Below, one piece after another: positions 33,704-44,154 of a stretch of 64,000 nucleotides of DNA. The stretch is from Herbaspirillum sp. (GTDB taxonomy: Bacteria; Pseudomonadota; Gammaproteobacteria; Burkholderiales; Burkholderiaceae_D). The notes under the pieces were generated by a model, which was given only the letters and a program-made list of their open reading frames with translations, was not told where the DNA came from and made no database searches. How positions within the stretch are numbered: position 1 is the first letter of the stretch; each line of letters starts with the position of its first letter. The position numbers were made by a program, and so were the translations under genes. The stretch is taken from contig NZ_JAGIBI010000001.1 in assembly GCF_017744395.1 (NCBI RefSeq), positions 1-64,000 on the forward strand, written 5' to 3'.

Positions 33704-34956
33704 TGGCTGAGATTAAAAACTACACGCTGAACTTCGGTCCGCAGCACCCGGCAGCGCACGGCGTGCTGCGCCTGGTGCTGGAGCTGGACGGTGAAGTCAT
33801 CCAGCGCGCCGACCCGCACATCGGCCTGCTGCACCGCGCCACCGAGAAGCTGGCCGAGCAGAAGACCTACCTGCAGTCCGTGCCCTACATGGATCGCCTG
33901 GACTACGTCTCGATGATGTGCAACGAGCACGGCTACGTGATGGCCATCGAGCGCCTGCTGGGCATCGAAGTGCCGTTGCGCGCGCAGTACATCCGCGTGA
34001 TGTTCGACGAAATCACCCGCCTGCTGAACCACCTGATGTGGATCGGCGCGCACGCGCTGGACGTGGGCGCGATGGGCGTGCTGCTGTACGCCTTCCGCGA
34101 GCGCGAAGACCTGATGGACTGCTACGAGGCTGTCTCCGGCGCCCGTATGCACGCGGCCTACTACCGTCCGGGCGGCGTCTACCGCGACCTGCCGGACGCT
34201 ATGCCGCAGTACAAGGCATCGATCGTCCGCAATGAGCGCGCCATCCGCGCCCTGAACGAAAACCGCCAGGGCTCGCTGCTGGACTTCATCGAAGACTTCA
34301 CCAACCGTTTCCCGACTTACGTCGACGAATATGAAACCCTGCTGACCGACAACCGCATCTGGAAACAGCGCCTGGTCGGCGTCGGCGTGGTGTCGCCGGA
34401 ACGCGCTTTGCAGATGGGCTTCTCCGGCCCCATGCTGCGCGGCTCGGGCATCGAATGGGACCTGCGCAAGAAGCAGCCGTACGAAGTGTACGACCTGTTG
34501 GACTTCGACATCCCGGTCGGCAAGAACGGCGACTGCTACGACCGCTACCTGGTGCGCGTGGCCGAAATGCGCCAGTCCAACCGCATCATCAAGCAGTGCG
34601 TGGAATGGCTGCGCAACAACCCGGGTCCGGTGATCACCGACAACCACAAGGTTGCGCCGCCGAAGCGGACGGACATGAAGTCCAACATGGAAGACCTGAT
34701 CCACCACTTCAAGCTGTTTACCGAAGGCTTCCGCGTGCCGGCGGGCGAGGCGTATGCCGCCGTCGAGCATCCGAAGGGCGAGTTCGGCATCTACCTGGTG
34801 TCGGACGGCGCCAACAAGCCTTACCGCCTGAAGATCCGCGCACCGGGCTTCGCCCACCTGCAGGCCCTGAACGAAATGGCCAAGGGCCACATGATCGCCG
34901 ATGCCGTCACCATCATCGGCACGCAGGACATCGTGTTCGGTGAAATCGACCGCTGA
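33703..34956 (+). CDS. nuoD: NADH-quinone oxidoreductase subunit D
   Basis: 417 residues, 49-kDa family. [22 protein letters not shown] and the quinone-site [14 protein letters not shown] are at the N-terminus, and MADAV-like [23 protein letters not shown] at the end. It forms the quinone-binding cavity with NuoB. A 105-base spacer with a short inverted repeat separates it from nuoE, the first sizeable gap in the operon. Confidence 0.98.
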   Translation: MAEIKNYTLNFGPQHPAAHGVLRLVLELDGEVIQRADPHIGLLHRATEKLAEQKTYLQSVPYMDRLDYVSMMCNEHGYVMAIERLLGIEVPLRAQYIRVMFDEITRLLNHLMWIGAHALDVGAMGVLLYAFREREDLMDCYEAVSGARMHAAYYRPGGVYRDLPDAMPQYKASIVRNERAIRALNENRQGSLLDFIEDFTNRFPTYVDEYETLLTDNRIWKQRLVGVGVVSPERALQMGFSGPMLRGSGIEWDLRKKQPYEVYDLLDFDIPVGKNGDCYDRYLVRVAEMRQSNRIIKQCVEWLRNNPGPVITDNHKVAPPKRTDMKSNMEDLIHHFKLFTEGFRVPAGEAYAAVEHPKGEFGIYLVSDGANKPYRLKIRAPGFAHLQALNEMAKGHMIADAVTIIGTQDIVFGEIDR

Positions 34957-35061
34957 TGTCGAAAGAGTAAAAAAGTAAGTAATAGGCGGGCTTCTGCTAA
35001 AAGCTGAGGCCCGTCCGGTTTGGGGAATATCCAATAAAACCGCGCGTAAGTCCGCGCATGG

Positions 35062-35553
35062 ATGGCCAACGCTATGCTGTTAAGTCAAGAAGCTCTCAAG
35101 AAAATCGATCGCGAACTCGCGAAATATCCGGCTGACCAGCGCCAGTCCGCGGTCATGTCCGCGCTGCGCATCGCCCAGGTGGAACACGGCTGGCTGCCCG
35201 CCGAGCTGCAGCAGGAAATCGCCGATTACATCGGCATGCCTGCGGTCGCGGTGCAGGAAGTCGCCACCTTCTACAACATGTTCAACACCAGCCCGGTGGG
35301 CAAGCACAAGATCACCGTGTGCACCAACCTGCCGTGCCTGCTGTCGGGCGGCGAGCGCGCCGCGCACCACCTGAAGCACAAGCTGGGCGTGGGCTACAAG
35401 GAAACGACGGCGGACGGCCAGTTCACCGTGATGGAAGGCGAGTGCATGGGCGCCTGTGGCGACGCGCCGGTCATGCTGGTCGATAACCACCGCATGTGCA
35501 GCTGGATGTCGAACGAAAAGATCGACGCGCTGCTGGAGGAACTGAAGAAATGA
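35062..35553 (+). CDS. nuoE: NADH-quinone oxidoreductase subunit E
   Basis: 163 residues. The thioredoxin-like 24-kDa subunit binds 2Fe-2S cluster N1a through Cys-x4-Cys (VCTNLPC) and Cys-x3-Cys ([11 protein letters not shown]). Start at 35062 ([11 protein letters not shown]); a second ATG at 35074 is possible. Its stop overlaps the nuoF start by four bases (ATGA), indicating translational coupling of the NADH-dehydrogenase module. Confidence 0.96.
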   Translation: MANAMLLSQEALKKIDRELAKYPADQRQSAVMSALRIAQVEHGWLPAELQQEIADYIGMPAVAVQEVATFYNMFNTSPVGKHKITVCTNLPCLLSGGERAAHHLKHKLGVGYKETTADGQFTVMEGECMGACGDAPVMLVDNHRMCSWMSNEKIDALLEELKK

Positions 35554-36845
35554 CTTGCCTGCACGACCGCCACATCAAACCGCTGATCCTCGCCGGCCTG
35601 AACGGCGAGAACTGGCATCTCGAAGACTACGTCAAGCGCGGCGGCTACGAGTCGTTGAAGCGCATCCTCACCGAAAAGATCGCCCCTGAGCAGGTCATCG
35701 CCGACCTCAAGGCGTCCGGCCTGCGCGGCCGCGGCGGCGCGGGTTTCCCGACCGGCCTGAAGTGGAGCTTCATGCCGCGCCAGTTCCCGGGCCAGAAATA
35801 CCTCGTCTGCAACACCGACGAAGGCGAACCGGGCACCTTCAAGGACCGCGACATCATCCGCTACAACCCGCACGCGCTGATCGAAGGCATGATCATCGGC
35901 GGCTACGCGATGGGCATCACCGTCGGCTACAACTACATCCACGGCGAGATCTTCTCCGCCTACGAGCGTTTTGAAGAGGCGCTGGAAGAGGCGCGCGCCG
36001 CCGGCTTCCTGGGCGACAACATCCTGGGTTCGGGCGTCAACTTCCAGTTGCACGCGCACCACGGCTACGGCGCCTACATCTGCGGCGAGGAAACCGCGCT
36101 CTTGGAATCGCTGGAAGGCAAGAAGGGCCAGCCGCGCTTCAAGCCGCCGTTCCCGGCCAGCTTCGGCCTGTACGGCAAGCCGACCACCATTAACAACACC
36201 GAAACGTTCGCGGCCGTGCCGTTCATTTTCCAGGTCGGCCCGCAGGCCTACGCCGAGATGGGCAAGCCGAACAACGGCGGCACCAAGATCTTCTCGATCT
36301 CGGGCGACGTCGAGCGTCCGGGCAACTACGAAATCCCGCTGGGCACGCCGTTCTCGACCCTGCTGGAACTGGCCGGCGGCATGCGCGGCGGCAAGAAGAT
36401 CAAGGCGGTCATCCCCGGCGGCTCGTCCGCTCCGGTGATCCGCGGCGACGTCATGATGGACACCACGATGGACTACGACGCCATCGCCAAGGCCGGCTCG
36501 ATGCTGGGTTCGGGCGCGGTCATCGTGATGGACGAGACGCGCTGCATGGTCAAGTCGCTGCTGCGCCTGTCCTATTTCTACTACGAAGAATCCTGCGGCC
36601 AGTGCACGCCGTGCCGCGAAGGCACCGGCTGGATGTACCGCATGGTCGAGCGTATCGAAAACGGCCACGGCAAGCTGGAAGACCTGGACGTGCTGAACTC
36701 GGTGGCCGACAACATCCAGGGCCGCACGATCTGCGCGCTGGGCGATGCGGCGGCGATGCCGGTGCGCGCCTTCGTGAAGAATTTCCGCGAAGAGTTCGAA
36801 TACCACATCGAGCACAAACACTGCCTGGTTCCGGCATACATCTGA
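35550..36845 (+). CDS. nuoF: NADH-quinone oxidoreductase subunit F
   Basis: 431 residues from ATG 35550. The FMN/NADH-binding Gly-rich segment is [15 protein letters not shown] (near residue 60) and the cluster N3 ligands lie in [12 protein letters not shown], with a further Cys near ICALGDAA. This subunit takes hydride from NADH onto FMN. An 81-base gap precedes nuoG. Confidence 0.98.
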   Translation: MTCLHDRHIKPLILAGLNGENWHLEDYVKRGGYESLKRILTEKIAPEQVIADLKASGLRGRGGAGFPTGLKWSFMPRQFPGQKYLVCNTDEGEPGTFKDRDIIRYNPHALIEGMIIGGYAMGITVGYNYIHGEIFSAYERFEEALEEARAAGFLGDNILGSGVNFQLHAHHGYGAYICGEETALLESLEGKKGQPRFKPPFPASFGLYGKPTTINNTETFAAVPFIFQVGPQAYAEMGKPNNGGTKIFSISGDVERPGNYEIPLGTPFSTLLELAGGMRGGKKIKAVIPGGSSAPVIRGDVMMDTTMDYDAIAKAGSMLGSGAVIVMDETRCMVKSLLRLSYFYYEESCGQCTPCREGTGWMYRMVERIENGHGKLEDLDVLNSVADNIQGRTICALGDAAAMPVRAFVKNFREEFEYHIEHKHCLVPAYI

Positions 36846-36926
36846 AGAACAGGGCAGGGGATGCCCGGCAGCGTAACAAGCCGCCGGGCGTCATTAGCAA
36901 AGAATATTTAGCTTGGGCAAACAGCC

Positions 36927-39254
36927 ATGGTTGAAATCGAAATAGACGGCAAAAAAGTTGAAGTGCAAGAAGGCAGCATGGTCATGGATGCTGCCAACAA
37001 GCTTGGCACTTACATCCCTCACTTTTGCTATCACAAGAAACTGTCCATCGCGGCCAACTGCCGCATGTGCCTGGTCGAGGTCGAGAAGGCCCCGAAGCCG
37101 CTGCCTGCCTGCGCCACTCCGGTCACCGCCGGCATGATCGTGCGCAGCGCCAGCGAGAAGGCGGTCAAGGCCCAGAAGGGCGTGATGGAATTCCTGCTGA
37201 TCAATCACCCGCTGGATTGCCCGATCTGCGACCAGGGCGGCGAGTGCCAGCTGCAGGACCTGGCGGTCGGCTACGGCGGCTCGACCTCGCGCTACGAAGA
37301 AGAAAAGCGCGTGGTGGAACCGAAGAGCGTCGGCCCGCTGATTTCCATGAAGGAAATGAACCGCTGCATCCACTGCACCCGTTGCGTGCGCTTCGGCCAG
37401 GAAGTGGCCGGCGTGATGGAACTGGGCATGCTGGGCCGCGGCGAGCATTCCGAGATCACCACCTTCGTTGGCAAGACCGTCGACTCCGAACTGTCGGGCA
37501 ACATGATCGACCTGTGCCCGGTCGGCGCGCTGACCTCCAAGCCGTTCCGCTACAGCGCCCGCACCTGGGAACTGTCGCGCCGCAAGTCGGTGAGCCCGCA
37601 CGACAGCGTCGGCGCCAACCTGATCGTCCAGGTCAAGGGCGGCAAGGTCATGCGCGTGCTGCCGTTCGAGAACGAAGAAGTCAACGAATGCTGGATCTCC
37701 GACAAGGACCGCTTCGCCTATGAAGCGCTGGACAGCGAAGAGCGCCTGACCAAGCCGATGCTCAAGCAAGACGGCAAGTGGCAGGAAGTGGACTGGCAGA
37801 CCGCGCTGGAATATGTCGCGCACGGCCTGCGCAACATCCGCCACGAACACGGCGCCGATTCCATCGCCGCGCTGGGCACCCCGTATTCCACGCTGGAAGA
37901 GTTGTCGCTGCTGCAAAAGCTGGTGCGCGGCATCGGTTCGGACAACGTCGACTTCCGCCTGCGCCAGTCGGACTTCGCGCTGGACGGCCAGATCAAGCCG
38001 TGGCTGGGCATGTCCATCGTCGAATTCTCCGAGCTGAACCGCGTGTTCGTGATCGGCTCCTTCCTGCGCAAGGACCATCCGCTGCTGGCCGCGCGCCTGC
38101 GCCAGTCGGCCAAGAGCGGCGCCAAGATCAGCGTGCTGCACGCCACCGACGACGACCTGCTGATGCCGGTCGCCAACAAGATCGTGGCAGCGCCTTCCGC
38201 ATGGCTGGCCGCATTGGACGAAGTCGCCGTCGCCGTGGCTGAGGCCAAGGGCGTCGCCGCTCCCGCCGCATTCGCCGGCGTGAGCGCTTCCGAAGCCGCC
38301 AAGGCGACCGCCGCCAGCCTGCTGTCGGGCGAGTCCAAGGGCGTGTTCCTGGGCAACGCTGCCGTCCAGCATCCGCAAGCGTCGCAACTGCACGCCGCCG
38401 CGCAATGGATCGCCGAACAGACCGGCGCCAAGCTGGGCGTGCTGACCGAAGGCGGCAACGCCGTCGGCGGCTACCTGGCCAACGCCGTGCCGGCCGCGGG
38501 CAAGGGCGCCAACGCGCTGGCCGCATTCGCACAGCCGCGCAAGGCCTACCTGCTGCTCAACGCCGAGCCGGAACTGGACAGCTACAACCCGCAAGCCGCG
38601 CGCGCCGCGCTGAACCAGGCCGAGATGGTCGTGGTTATGTCGGCCTACAAGCATGGCGCCGACTACGCCGACGTGCTGCTGCCGATCGCGCCGTTCACCG
38701 AAACCGCCGGCACCTTCGTCAACGCCGAAGGCCGTGCGCAAAGCTTCAACGGCACCGTCAAGCCGGCCGGCGATGCGCGTCCGGGCTGGAAGGTCCTGCG
38801 CGTGCTGGGCAACCTGCTGGAACTGGAAAACTTCGAGTACGACACCGCCGAATCCATCCGCGACGAACTGCTGGGCAAGGAAACCGACCTGTCGGCCCGC
38901 CTGAACAACAGCGCATCGCTGCAACCGCAAGCGGCAGCCGCCGCTGCCGGTTCGCTGGAACGCGTGGCCGATGTGCCGATCTACTTCGCCGATGCGATCG
39001 CCCGCCGTTCGCAGCCGCTGCAGGAAACCGCCGACGGCCAGGCGCCCAAGGCATGGCTGTCGGCCGCGCTGGCCGCCAAGCTGGGCATCGCAGCAGGTGA
39101 CCGTGTCAACGTAAAACAAGGCCAGGGCAGCGCCGTGCTGACTGCTGCCGTCGATAAGAAACTGCCGGAAAACGTGGTGCGCGTCGCAGCCAGCCACGCT
39201 TCGACTTCTGCCTTGGGCGGCATGTTCGGCGCAATCGTCGTGGAGAAAGCGTAA
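36927..39254 (+). CDS. nuoG: NADH-quinone oxidoreductase subunit G
   Basis: 775 residues. The N-terminal ferredoxin-like part binds a 2Fe-2S cluster ([19 protein letters not shown] ... PLPAC). It is followed by [18 protein letters not shown] and [10 protein letters not shown] for 4Fe-4S clusters. The long C-terminal region is the molybdopterin-oxidoreductase-like fold, which carries no metal in this family. It is the largest peripheral-arm subunit. Its C-terminal third (around residues 430-560) is alanine-rich and less conserved. The stop overlaps nuoH by one base. Confidence 0.97.
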   Translation: MVEIEIDGKKVEVQEGSMVMDAANKLGTYIPHFCYHKKLSIAANCRMCLVEVEKAPKPLPACATPVTAGMIVRSASEKAVKAQKGVMEFLLINHPLDCPICDQGGECQLQDLAVGYGGSTSRYEEEKRVVEPKSVGPLISMKEMNRCIHCTRCVRFGQEVAGVMELGMLGRGEHSEITTFVGKTVDSELSGNMIDLCPVGALTSKPFRYSARTWELSRRKSVSPHDSVGANLIVQVKGGKVMRVLPFENEEVNECWISDKDRFAYEALDSEERLTKPMLKQDGKWQEVDWQTALEYVAHGLRNIRHEHGADSIAALGTPYSTLEELSLLQKLVRGIGSDNVDFRLRQSDFALDGQIKPWLGMSIVEFSELNRVFVIGSFLRKDHPLLAARLRQSAKSGAKISVLHATDDDLLMPVANKIVAAPSAWLAALDEVAVAVAEAKGVAAPAAFAGVSASEAAKATAASLLSGESKGVFLGNAAVQHPQASQLHAAAQWIAEQTGAKLGVLTEGGNAVGGYLANAVPAAGKGANALAAFAQPRKAYLLLNAEPELDSYNPQAARAALNQAEMVVVMSAYKHGADYADVLLPIAPFTETAGTFVNAEGRAQSFNGTVKPAGDARPGWKVLRVLGNLLELENFEYDTAESIRDELLGKETDLSARLNNSASLQPQAAAAAAGSLERVADVPIYFADAIARRSQPLQETADGQAPKAWLSAALAAKLGIAAGDRVNVKQGQGSAVLTAAVDKKLPENVVRVAASHASTSALGGMFGAIVVEKA

Positions 39255-40324
39255 TGGATCACCTGATCGCCCAAATCAATAGCGCCGGCCCGGCCCTGCT
39301 GGGGCCGTACCTGTTCACCTTCGTGTGGACGCTGGTCAAGATCCTGGTGGTGATGGTGCCGCTGCTGATCTGCGTGGCCTACATGACCTACTGGGAACGC
39401 AAGCTGATCGGCTGGATGCACGTGCGCCTGGGCCCCAACCGCGTGGGTCCGGCCGGCCTGCTGCAGCCGATCGCCGACGCCGTCAAGCTGATCTTCAAGG
39501 AAATCTCGACCCCGTCCAAGGCCAACAAGGTGCTGTTTTACCTGGCCCCGGTGATGACCATCATGCCGGCGCTGGCCGCCTGGGCCGTGGTGCCGTTCTC
39601 GCCCGAGCACGTGCTGGCGAATGTGAACGCCGGCCTGCTGTACCTGATGGCCATCACCTCGATGGAAGTCTACGGCGTCATCATCGCCGGCTGGGCCTCC
39701 AACTCGAAGTACGCGTTCCTGGGCGCCATGCGCGCCTCGGCGCAGATGGTGTCGTATGAAATCAGCATGGGCTTCTGCCTGGTGGTGGTGCTGATGGTGT
39801 CGGGCAGCCTGAACATGACCGATATCGTGCTGGGCCAGACCCGCGGCCACTTCGCCGACATGGGCCTGAACTTCCTGTCGTGGAACTGGCTGCCGCTGCT
39901 GCCGATCTTCGTGATCTACCTGGTTTCCGGCATCGCCGAAACCAACCGCCACCCGTTCGACGTGGTGGAGGGCGAATCCGAAATCGTGGCCGGCCACATG
40001 ATCGAATACTCGGGCATGTCGTTCGCGATGTTCTTCCTGGCCGAATACGCCAGCATGATCCTGATCTCGATCCTGTGCAGCCTGCTGTTCTTCGGCGGCT
40101 GGTCGTCCCCGGTCGCGGCGCTGGACTTCATCCCGGGATGGATCTGGCTGGGCGCGAAGACTTTCTTCTTCCTGTCGCTGTACGTATGGGTGCGCGCTTC
40201 GTTCCCGCGCTACCGCTATGACCAGATCATGCGCCTGGGCTGGAAGGTATTCATTCCGCTGACGCTGGTCTGGCTGGTCGTGGTGGCCGTCTGGATGCAG
40301 ACGCCGTGGAATATCTGGAAATAA
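39254..40324 (+). CDS. nuoH: NADH-quinone oxidoreductase subunit H
   Basis: 356 residues, about eight membrane helices. Hallmarks are [27 protein letters not shown] and the acidic loop [27 protein letters not shown], which forms the entrance and proton-coupling part of the quinone chamber. It anchors the peripheral arm to the membrane arm. Ordinary length; 21 bases to nuoI. Confidence 0.98.
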   Translation: MDHLIAQINSAGPALLGPYLFTFVWTLVKILVVMVPLLICVAYMTYWERKLIGWMHVRLGPNRVGPAGLLQPIADAVKLIFKEISTPSKANKVLFYLAPVMTIMPALAAWAVVPFSPEHVLANVNAGLLYLMAITSMEVYGVIIAGWASNSKYAFLGAMRASAQMVSYEISMGFCLVVVLMVSGSLNMTDIVLGQTRGHFADMGLNFLSWNWLPLLPIFVIYLVSGIAETNRHPFDVVEGESEIVAGHMIEYSGMSFAMFFLAEYASMILISILCSLLFFGGWSSPVAALDFIPGWIWLGAKTFFFLSLYVWVRASFPRYRYDQIMRLGWKVFIPLTLVWLVVVAVWMQTPWNIWK

Positions 40325-40345
40325 GATTGAAGGCTGAGGCTAAAC

Positions 40346-40834
40346 ATGGAAGCTATTAAGGATTTTTTCGGCAGCCTGATGCTTCGGGAGCTGTTCAAGG
40401 GCTTGGCCCTGACCGGGCGCTACCTGTTCAAACGCAAGATCACGGTGCAGTTCCCTGAAGAAAAGACGCCGCAGTCGCCGCGTTTCCGCGGCCTGCACGC
40501 GCTGCGCCGCTACCCGAACGGCGAAGAGCGCTGCATCGCCTGCAAGCTGTGCGAAGCGGTGTGCCCGGCGATGGCCATCACCATCGAATCGGAGCAGCGC
40601 GCCGACGGCTCGCGCCGCACCACCCGTTACGACATCGACCTGACCAAGTGCATCTTCTGCGGTTTCTGCGAAGAATCCTGCCCGGTCGACTCGATCGTCG
40701 AAACGCACATCCTGGAATACCACGGTGAAAAGCGGGGCGACCTGTACTACACCAAGGAAATGCTGCTGGCAGTGGGCGACCGTTACGAAAACGAAATCGC
40801 CGCAGCCCGTACCGCGGACGCGGCGTATCGCTGA
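40346..40834 (+). CDS. nuoI: NADH-quinone oxidoreductase subunit I
   Basis: 162 residues with two complete 4Fe-4S ferredoxin motifs, [14 protein letters not shown] and [15 protein letters not shown], for clusters N6a and N6b. It belongs to the peripheral arm and passes electrons toward N2. A 130-base spacer without recognisable gene lies before nuoJ. Confidence 0.98.
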   Translation: MEAIKDFFGSLMLRELFKGLALTGRYLFKRKITVQFPEEKTPQSPRFRGLHALRRYPNGEERCIACKLCEAVCPAMAITIESEQRADGSRRTTRYDIDLTKCIFCGFCEESCPVDSIVETHILEYHGEKRGDLYYTKEMLLAVGDRYENEIAAARTADAAYR

Positions 40835-40964
40835 TCCGGACGGCCTCCGGCGACGGGGGCCGGTTGTGGCAAGAGTGGAATGCGTGCATCGGTAACCGAT
40901 GTATTGCGATGGAACCCGGCGCTGCCGCGGTTCCGGTGCTGACTGAACCAACTTCTGGTTGATT

Positions 40965-41621
40965 ATGGAATTTAAAACTGTCTTGTTCTACGTGTTCTCG
41001 GTGATCCTCGTGATCGCCGCGGTGCGCGTCATCACGGCCCGCAACCCGGTGCATGCGGCCCTGTTCCTGGTGCTGTCGTTCTTCTCGGCAGCCGGCATCT
41101 GGATGCTGCTCAAGGCCGAGTTCCTGGCCATCGTGCTGGTGCTGGTCTACGTCGGGGCGGTGATGGTGCTGTTCCTGTTCGTGGTGATGATGCTGGACAT
41201 CAACATGGACAAGATGCGCGAAGGCTTCTGGGCCTACTTCCCGCTGGCCGCCACCATCGGCGTGATCATCGTGCTGGAAATGGCCGCCGTGCTGCTGCGC
41301 AGCTTCTGGACTTCCGATTCGCAGGTGCCGGCCGCGTCCGACACCATCGGCCAGACCAAGCCGCTGGGCAAGCTGATCTACACCGAATATGTCTACGCGT
41401 TTGAAATCGCCGCCGTGATCCTGCTGGTGGCGATCGTCGCCGCCGTCGCGCTGACCTTGCGCAAGCGCAAGGACACCAAGTACTTCGACCCGGCCAAGGC
41501 GGTCAAGGTCAAGGCTTCGGACCGCGTGCGCTTGGTCAGCATGAAGGCCGAATCGACCCGCAACAATGGCGCCGAAGGCGCTGCCGGCGGCGATGCCCCG
41601 GCGTCCGGACAACAATCTTAA
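40965..41621 (+). CDS. nuoJ: NADH-quinone oxidoreductase subunit J
   Basis: 218 residues from ATG 40965. Five membrane helices, with NPVHAALFLVLSFFSAAGIWMLLKAEFLAIVLVLVYVGAVMVLFLFVVMML in the first three, including the conserved break that forms a pi-bulge in the coupling machinery. A charged C-terminal tail of about 45 residues follows, longer than in E. coli. The ribosome binding site is weak. Confidence 0.96.
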   Translation: MEFKTVLFYVFSVILVIAAVRVITARNPVHAALFLVLSFFSAAGIWMLLKAEFLAIVLVLVYVGAVMVLFLFVVMMLDINMDKMREGFWAYFPLAATIGVIIVLEMAAVLLRSFWTSDSQVPAASDTIGQTKPLGKLIYTEYVYAFEIAAVILLVAIVAAVALTLRKRKDTKYFDPAKAVKVKASDRVRLVSMKAESTRNNGAEGAAGGDAPASGQQS

Positions 41622-41639
41622 GAAGGGCGGGAAGACAAC

Positions 41640-41948
41640 ATGGCAATTACGCTCTCTCACTACCTGATCCTCGGCGCGATCCTGTTCGCGACCTCGATCG
41701 TCGGTATTTTCCTGAACCGCAAGAACATCATCGTGCTGCTGATGGCGATCGAACTGATGCTGCTGGCGGTCAACATGAACTTCATTGCTTTCTCGCATTA
41801 CCTCGGTGATGCGGCCGGACAGATTTTCGTGTTCTTCATCCTGACCGTGGCGGCGGCTGAATCCGCGATCGGTCTGGCGATTCTGGTGGTGCTGTTCCGC
41901 AACCTGGATACCATCAACGTCGAAGATCTGGACAGCCTCAAGGGCTGA
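41640..41948 (+). CDS. nuoK: NADH-quinone oxidoreductase subunit K
   Basis: 102 residues, three membrane helices, with the conserved Glu in [14 protein letters not shown] and a second acidic position in [18 protein letters not shown]. Both are part of the proton path. AGAAGGGCGGG precedes the start. A 104-base spacer separates it from nuoL. Confidence 0.97.
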   Translation: MAITLSHYLILGAILFATSIVGIFLNRKNIIVLLMAIELMLLAVNMNFIAFSHYLGDAAGQIFVFFILTVAAAESAIGLAILVVLFRNLDTINVEDLDSLKG

Positions 41949-42052
41949 CGGAGCGGGTGCAGGTCGCAGCTCGAAGTTCGATTCAAATTCATTTAAAGAT
42001 GGGAGGCCCCGCGGCAGCAGAGCGGGGCAGCCAATAAGCGATAAGGTTCATC

Positions 42053-44134
42053 ATGGCGGGGCAACTTAACCCACATCTTCTTCTTGCCGTACCTCTGGCG
42101 CCGTTGGCGGGTTCCGCCATCGCCGGCCTCCTCGGTACCAAATTCTTCGGCAACGTGGTCGGCCGCAAGGTGTCGCATACCGCGACCATCCTGGGTGTGC
42201 TGATTGCGACCATCATCTCGTTCCAGACGCTGCTGGCGGTGCTGGACGGCGCCACCTACAACGGTACGCTGTACAACTGGATGACGGTGGCCGGCCTGAA
42301 GCTGGAAGTCGGTTTCATGATCGACAGCCTGACCGCCATGATGATGTGCGTGGTGACCTTCGTCTCGCTGATGGTCCACATCTACACCATCGGCTACATG
42401 AAGGACGACGACGGCTACAACCGCTTCTTCTCCTACATCTCGCTGTTCACCTTCTCGATGCTCATGCTGGTCATGAGCAACAACTTCCTGCAGCTGTTCT
42501 TCGGCTGGGAAGCGGTGGGCCTGGTGTCCTACCTGCTGATCGGTTTCTGGTATACCCGCCCGACCGCGATCAAGGCCAACATGAAGGCCTTCCTGGTCAA
42601 CCGCGTCGGCGACTTCGGCTTCATCCTGGGCATCGGCCTGCTGCTGGCCTATGCCGGTTCGATGAACTACAACGAAGTGTTCGCCAAGCGCGCCGAACTG
42701 GCGCAGCTGACCCTGCCGGGCACCGACTGGATGCTGCTGACCGTGGCCTGCATCTGCCTGTTCGTCGGCGCCATGGGCAAGTCGGCCCAGTTCCCGCTGC
42801 ACGTCTGGCTGCCTGACTCGATGGAAGGCCCGACCCCGATTTCCGCGCTGATCCACGCCGCGACCATGGTGACCGCCGGCATCTTCATGGTGACCCGCAT
42901 GTCGCCGCTGTTCGAGCTGTCGGACACCGCGCTGTCCTTCATCCTGGTGATCGGCGCCATCACCGCGCTGTTCATGGGCTTCCTGGGCACCATGCAGAAT
43001 GACATCAAGCGCGTGGTGGCTTACTCGACGCTGTCGCAGCTGGGCTACATGACCGTCGCGCTGGGCGCCTCGGCCTACTCGGTCGCCGTGTTCCACCTGA
43101 TGACCCACGCCTTCTTCAAGGCGCTGCTGTTCCTGGGCGCCGGTTCGGTCATCATCGGCATGCACCACGACCAGGACATGCGCAACATGGGCGGCCTGCG
43201 CAAGTACATGCCCATTACCTGGATCACCTCGCTGCTGGGTTCGCTGGCCCTGATCGGCACGCCGTTCTTCTCGGGCTTCTACTCCAAGGATTCGATCATC
43301 GAAGCCGCCGCCGAGTCGCACCTGGCCGGTTCCGGTTTCGCCTACTTCGCCGTGCTGGCCTCGGTGTTCGTGACCGCGTTCTACTCGTTCCGTATGTACT
43401 TCATGGTGTTCCATGGCGAGGAGCGTTTCGGCAAGGCGCACGGCCATGACGACCACCACGCGCCGGCCGCGGCCCATGCCGCCCACGACGACCATGCGCA
43501 TGACGACCACGGCCACGACGAGCACCACCACGGCCTGGCCCCGGGCCAGAAGCCGCACGAGTCGCCGCTGGTGGTGACCCTGCCGCTGGTGCTGCTGGCC
43601 ATCCCCTCGGTCATCATCGGCTTCTTCGCGATCGCCCCGATGCTGTATGGCGACTTCTTCAAGGGCGTGATCTTCTTCGGCGAAAACCACAAGGTCATGG
43701 AAGAGCTGGCGCACGAGTTCCACGGCCCGGTCGCCATGGTGACCCATGCCTTCACCAGCGCGCCGCTGTGGCTGGCGATCGCCGGCGTGGCCGTGGCTTA
43801 CTACTGCTACATGATCAACCCGCGCGTGCCGGCCTGGGTCAAGGAAAAGTTCAGCCTGATCTACACGATCCTGGACAACAAGTACTACATGGACAAGTTC
43901 AATGAGATCGTGTTCGCCGGCGGCGCGCGCCTGCTGGGCAGCGGCCTGTCGACCGTGGGTGACCGCGGCCTCATCGACGGCCTGTTCGTCAACGGCAGCG
44001 CCAAGGTGGTCGGCTGGTTCTCGAAATTCACGCGTCTCTGGCAGTCCGGCTACATCTATCACTATGCGTTCGTGATGATCATCGGCGTGCTGGGCTTCCT
44101 GGTGTGGTTCATGCCGTTCCCGTTTGGCAAATAA
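42053..44134 (+). CDS. nuoL: NADH-quinone oxidoreductase subunit L
   Basis: 693 residues, an antiporter-like subunit with about 14 core helices plus the long lateral helix region at the C-terminus. Conserved elements are GWEAVGLVSYLLIGFW, KSAQFPLHVWLPDSMEGPTPISALIHAATMVTAGIF and the HAFFKALLFLGAGSVI helix. Between residues ~462 and 495, after FHGEERFGKAHG, there is a His/Asp-rich insertion with 13 histidines in 33 residues. It pumps protons at the distal end of complex I. Confidence 0.97.
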   Translation: MAGQLNPHLLLAVPLAPLAGSAIAGLLGTKFFGNVVGRKVSHTATILGVLIATIISFQTLLAVLDGATYNGTLYNWMTVAGLKLEVGFMIDSLTAMMMCVVTFVSLMVHIYTIGYMKDDDGYNRFFSYISLFTFSMLMLVMSNNFLQLFFGWEAVGLVSYLLIGFWYTRPTAIKANMKAFLVNRVGDFGFILGIGLLLAYAGSMNYNEVFAKRAELAQLTLPGTDWMLLTVACICLFVGAMGKSAQFPLHVWLPDSMEGPTPISALIHAATMVTAGIFMVTRMSPLFELSDTALSFILVIGAITALFMGFLGTMQNDIKRVVAYSTLSQLGYMTVALGASAYSVAVFHLMTHAFFKALLFLGAGSVIIGMHHDQDMRNMGGLRKYMPITWITSLLGSLALIGTPFFSGFYSKDSIIEAAAESHLAGSGFAYFAVLASVFVTAFYSFRMYFMVFHGEERFGKAHGHDDHHAPAAAHAAHDDHAHDDHGHDEHHHGLAPGQKPHESPLVVTLPLVLLAIPSVIIGFFAIAPMLYGDFFKGVIFFGENHKVMEELAHEFHGPVAMVTHAFTSAPLWLAIAGVAVAYYCYMINPRVPAWVKEKFSLIYTILDNKYYMDKFNEIVFAGGARLLGSGLSTVGDRGLIDGLFVNGSAKVVGWFSKFTRLWQSGYIYHYAFVMIIGVLGFLVWFMPFPFGK

Positions 44135-44154
44135 GCTGTAAGAAGATAACAACC

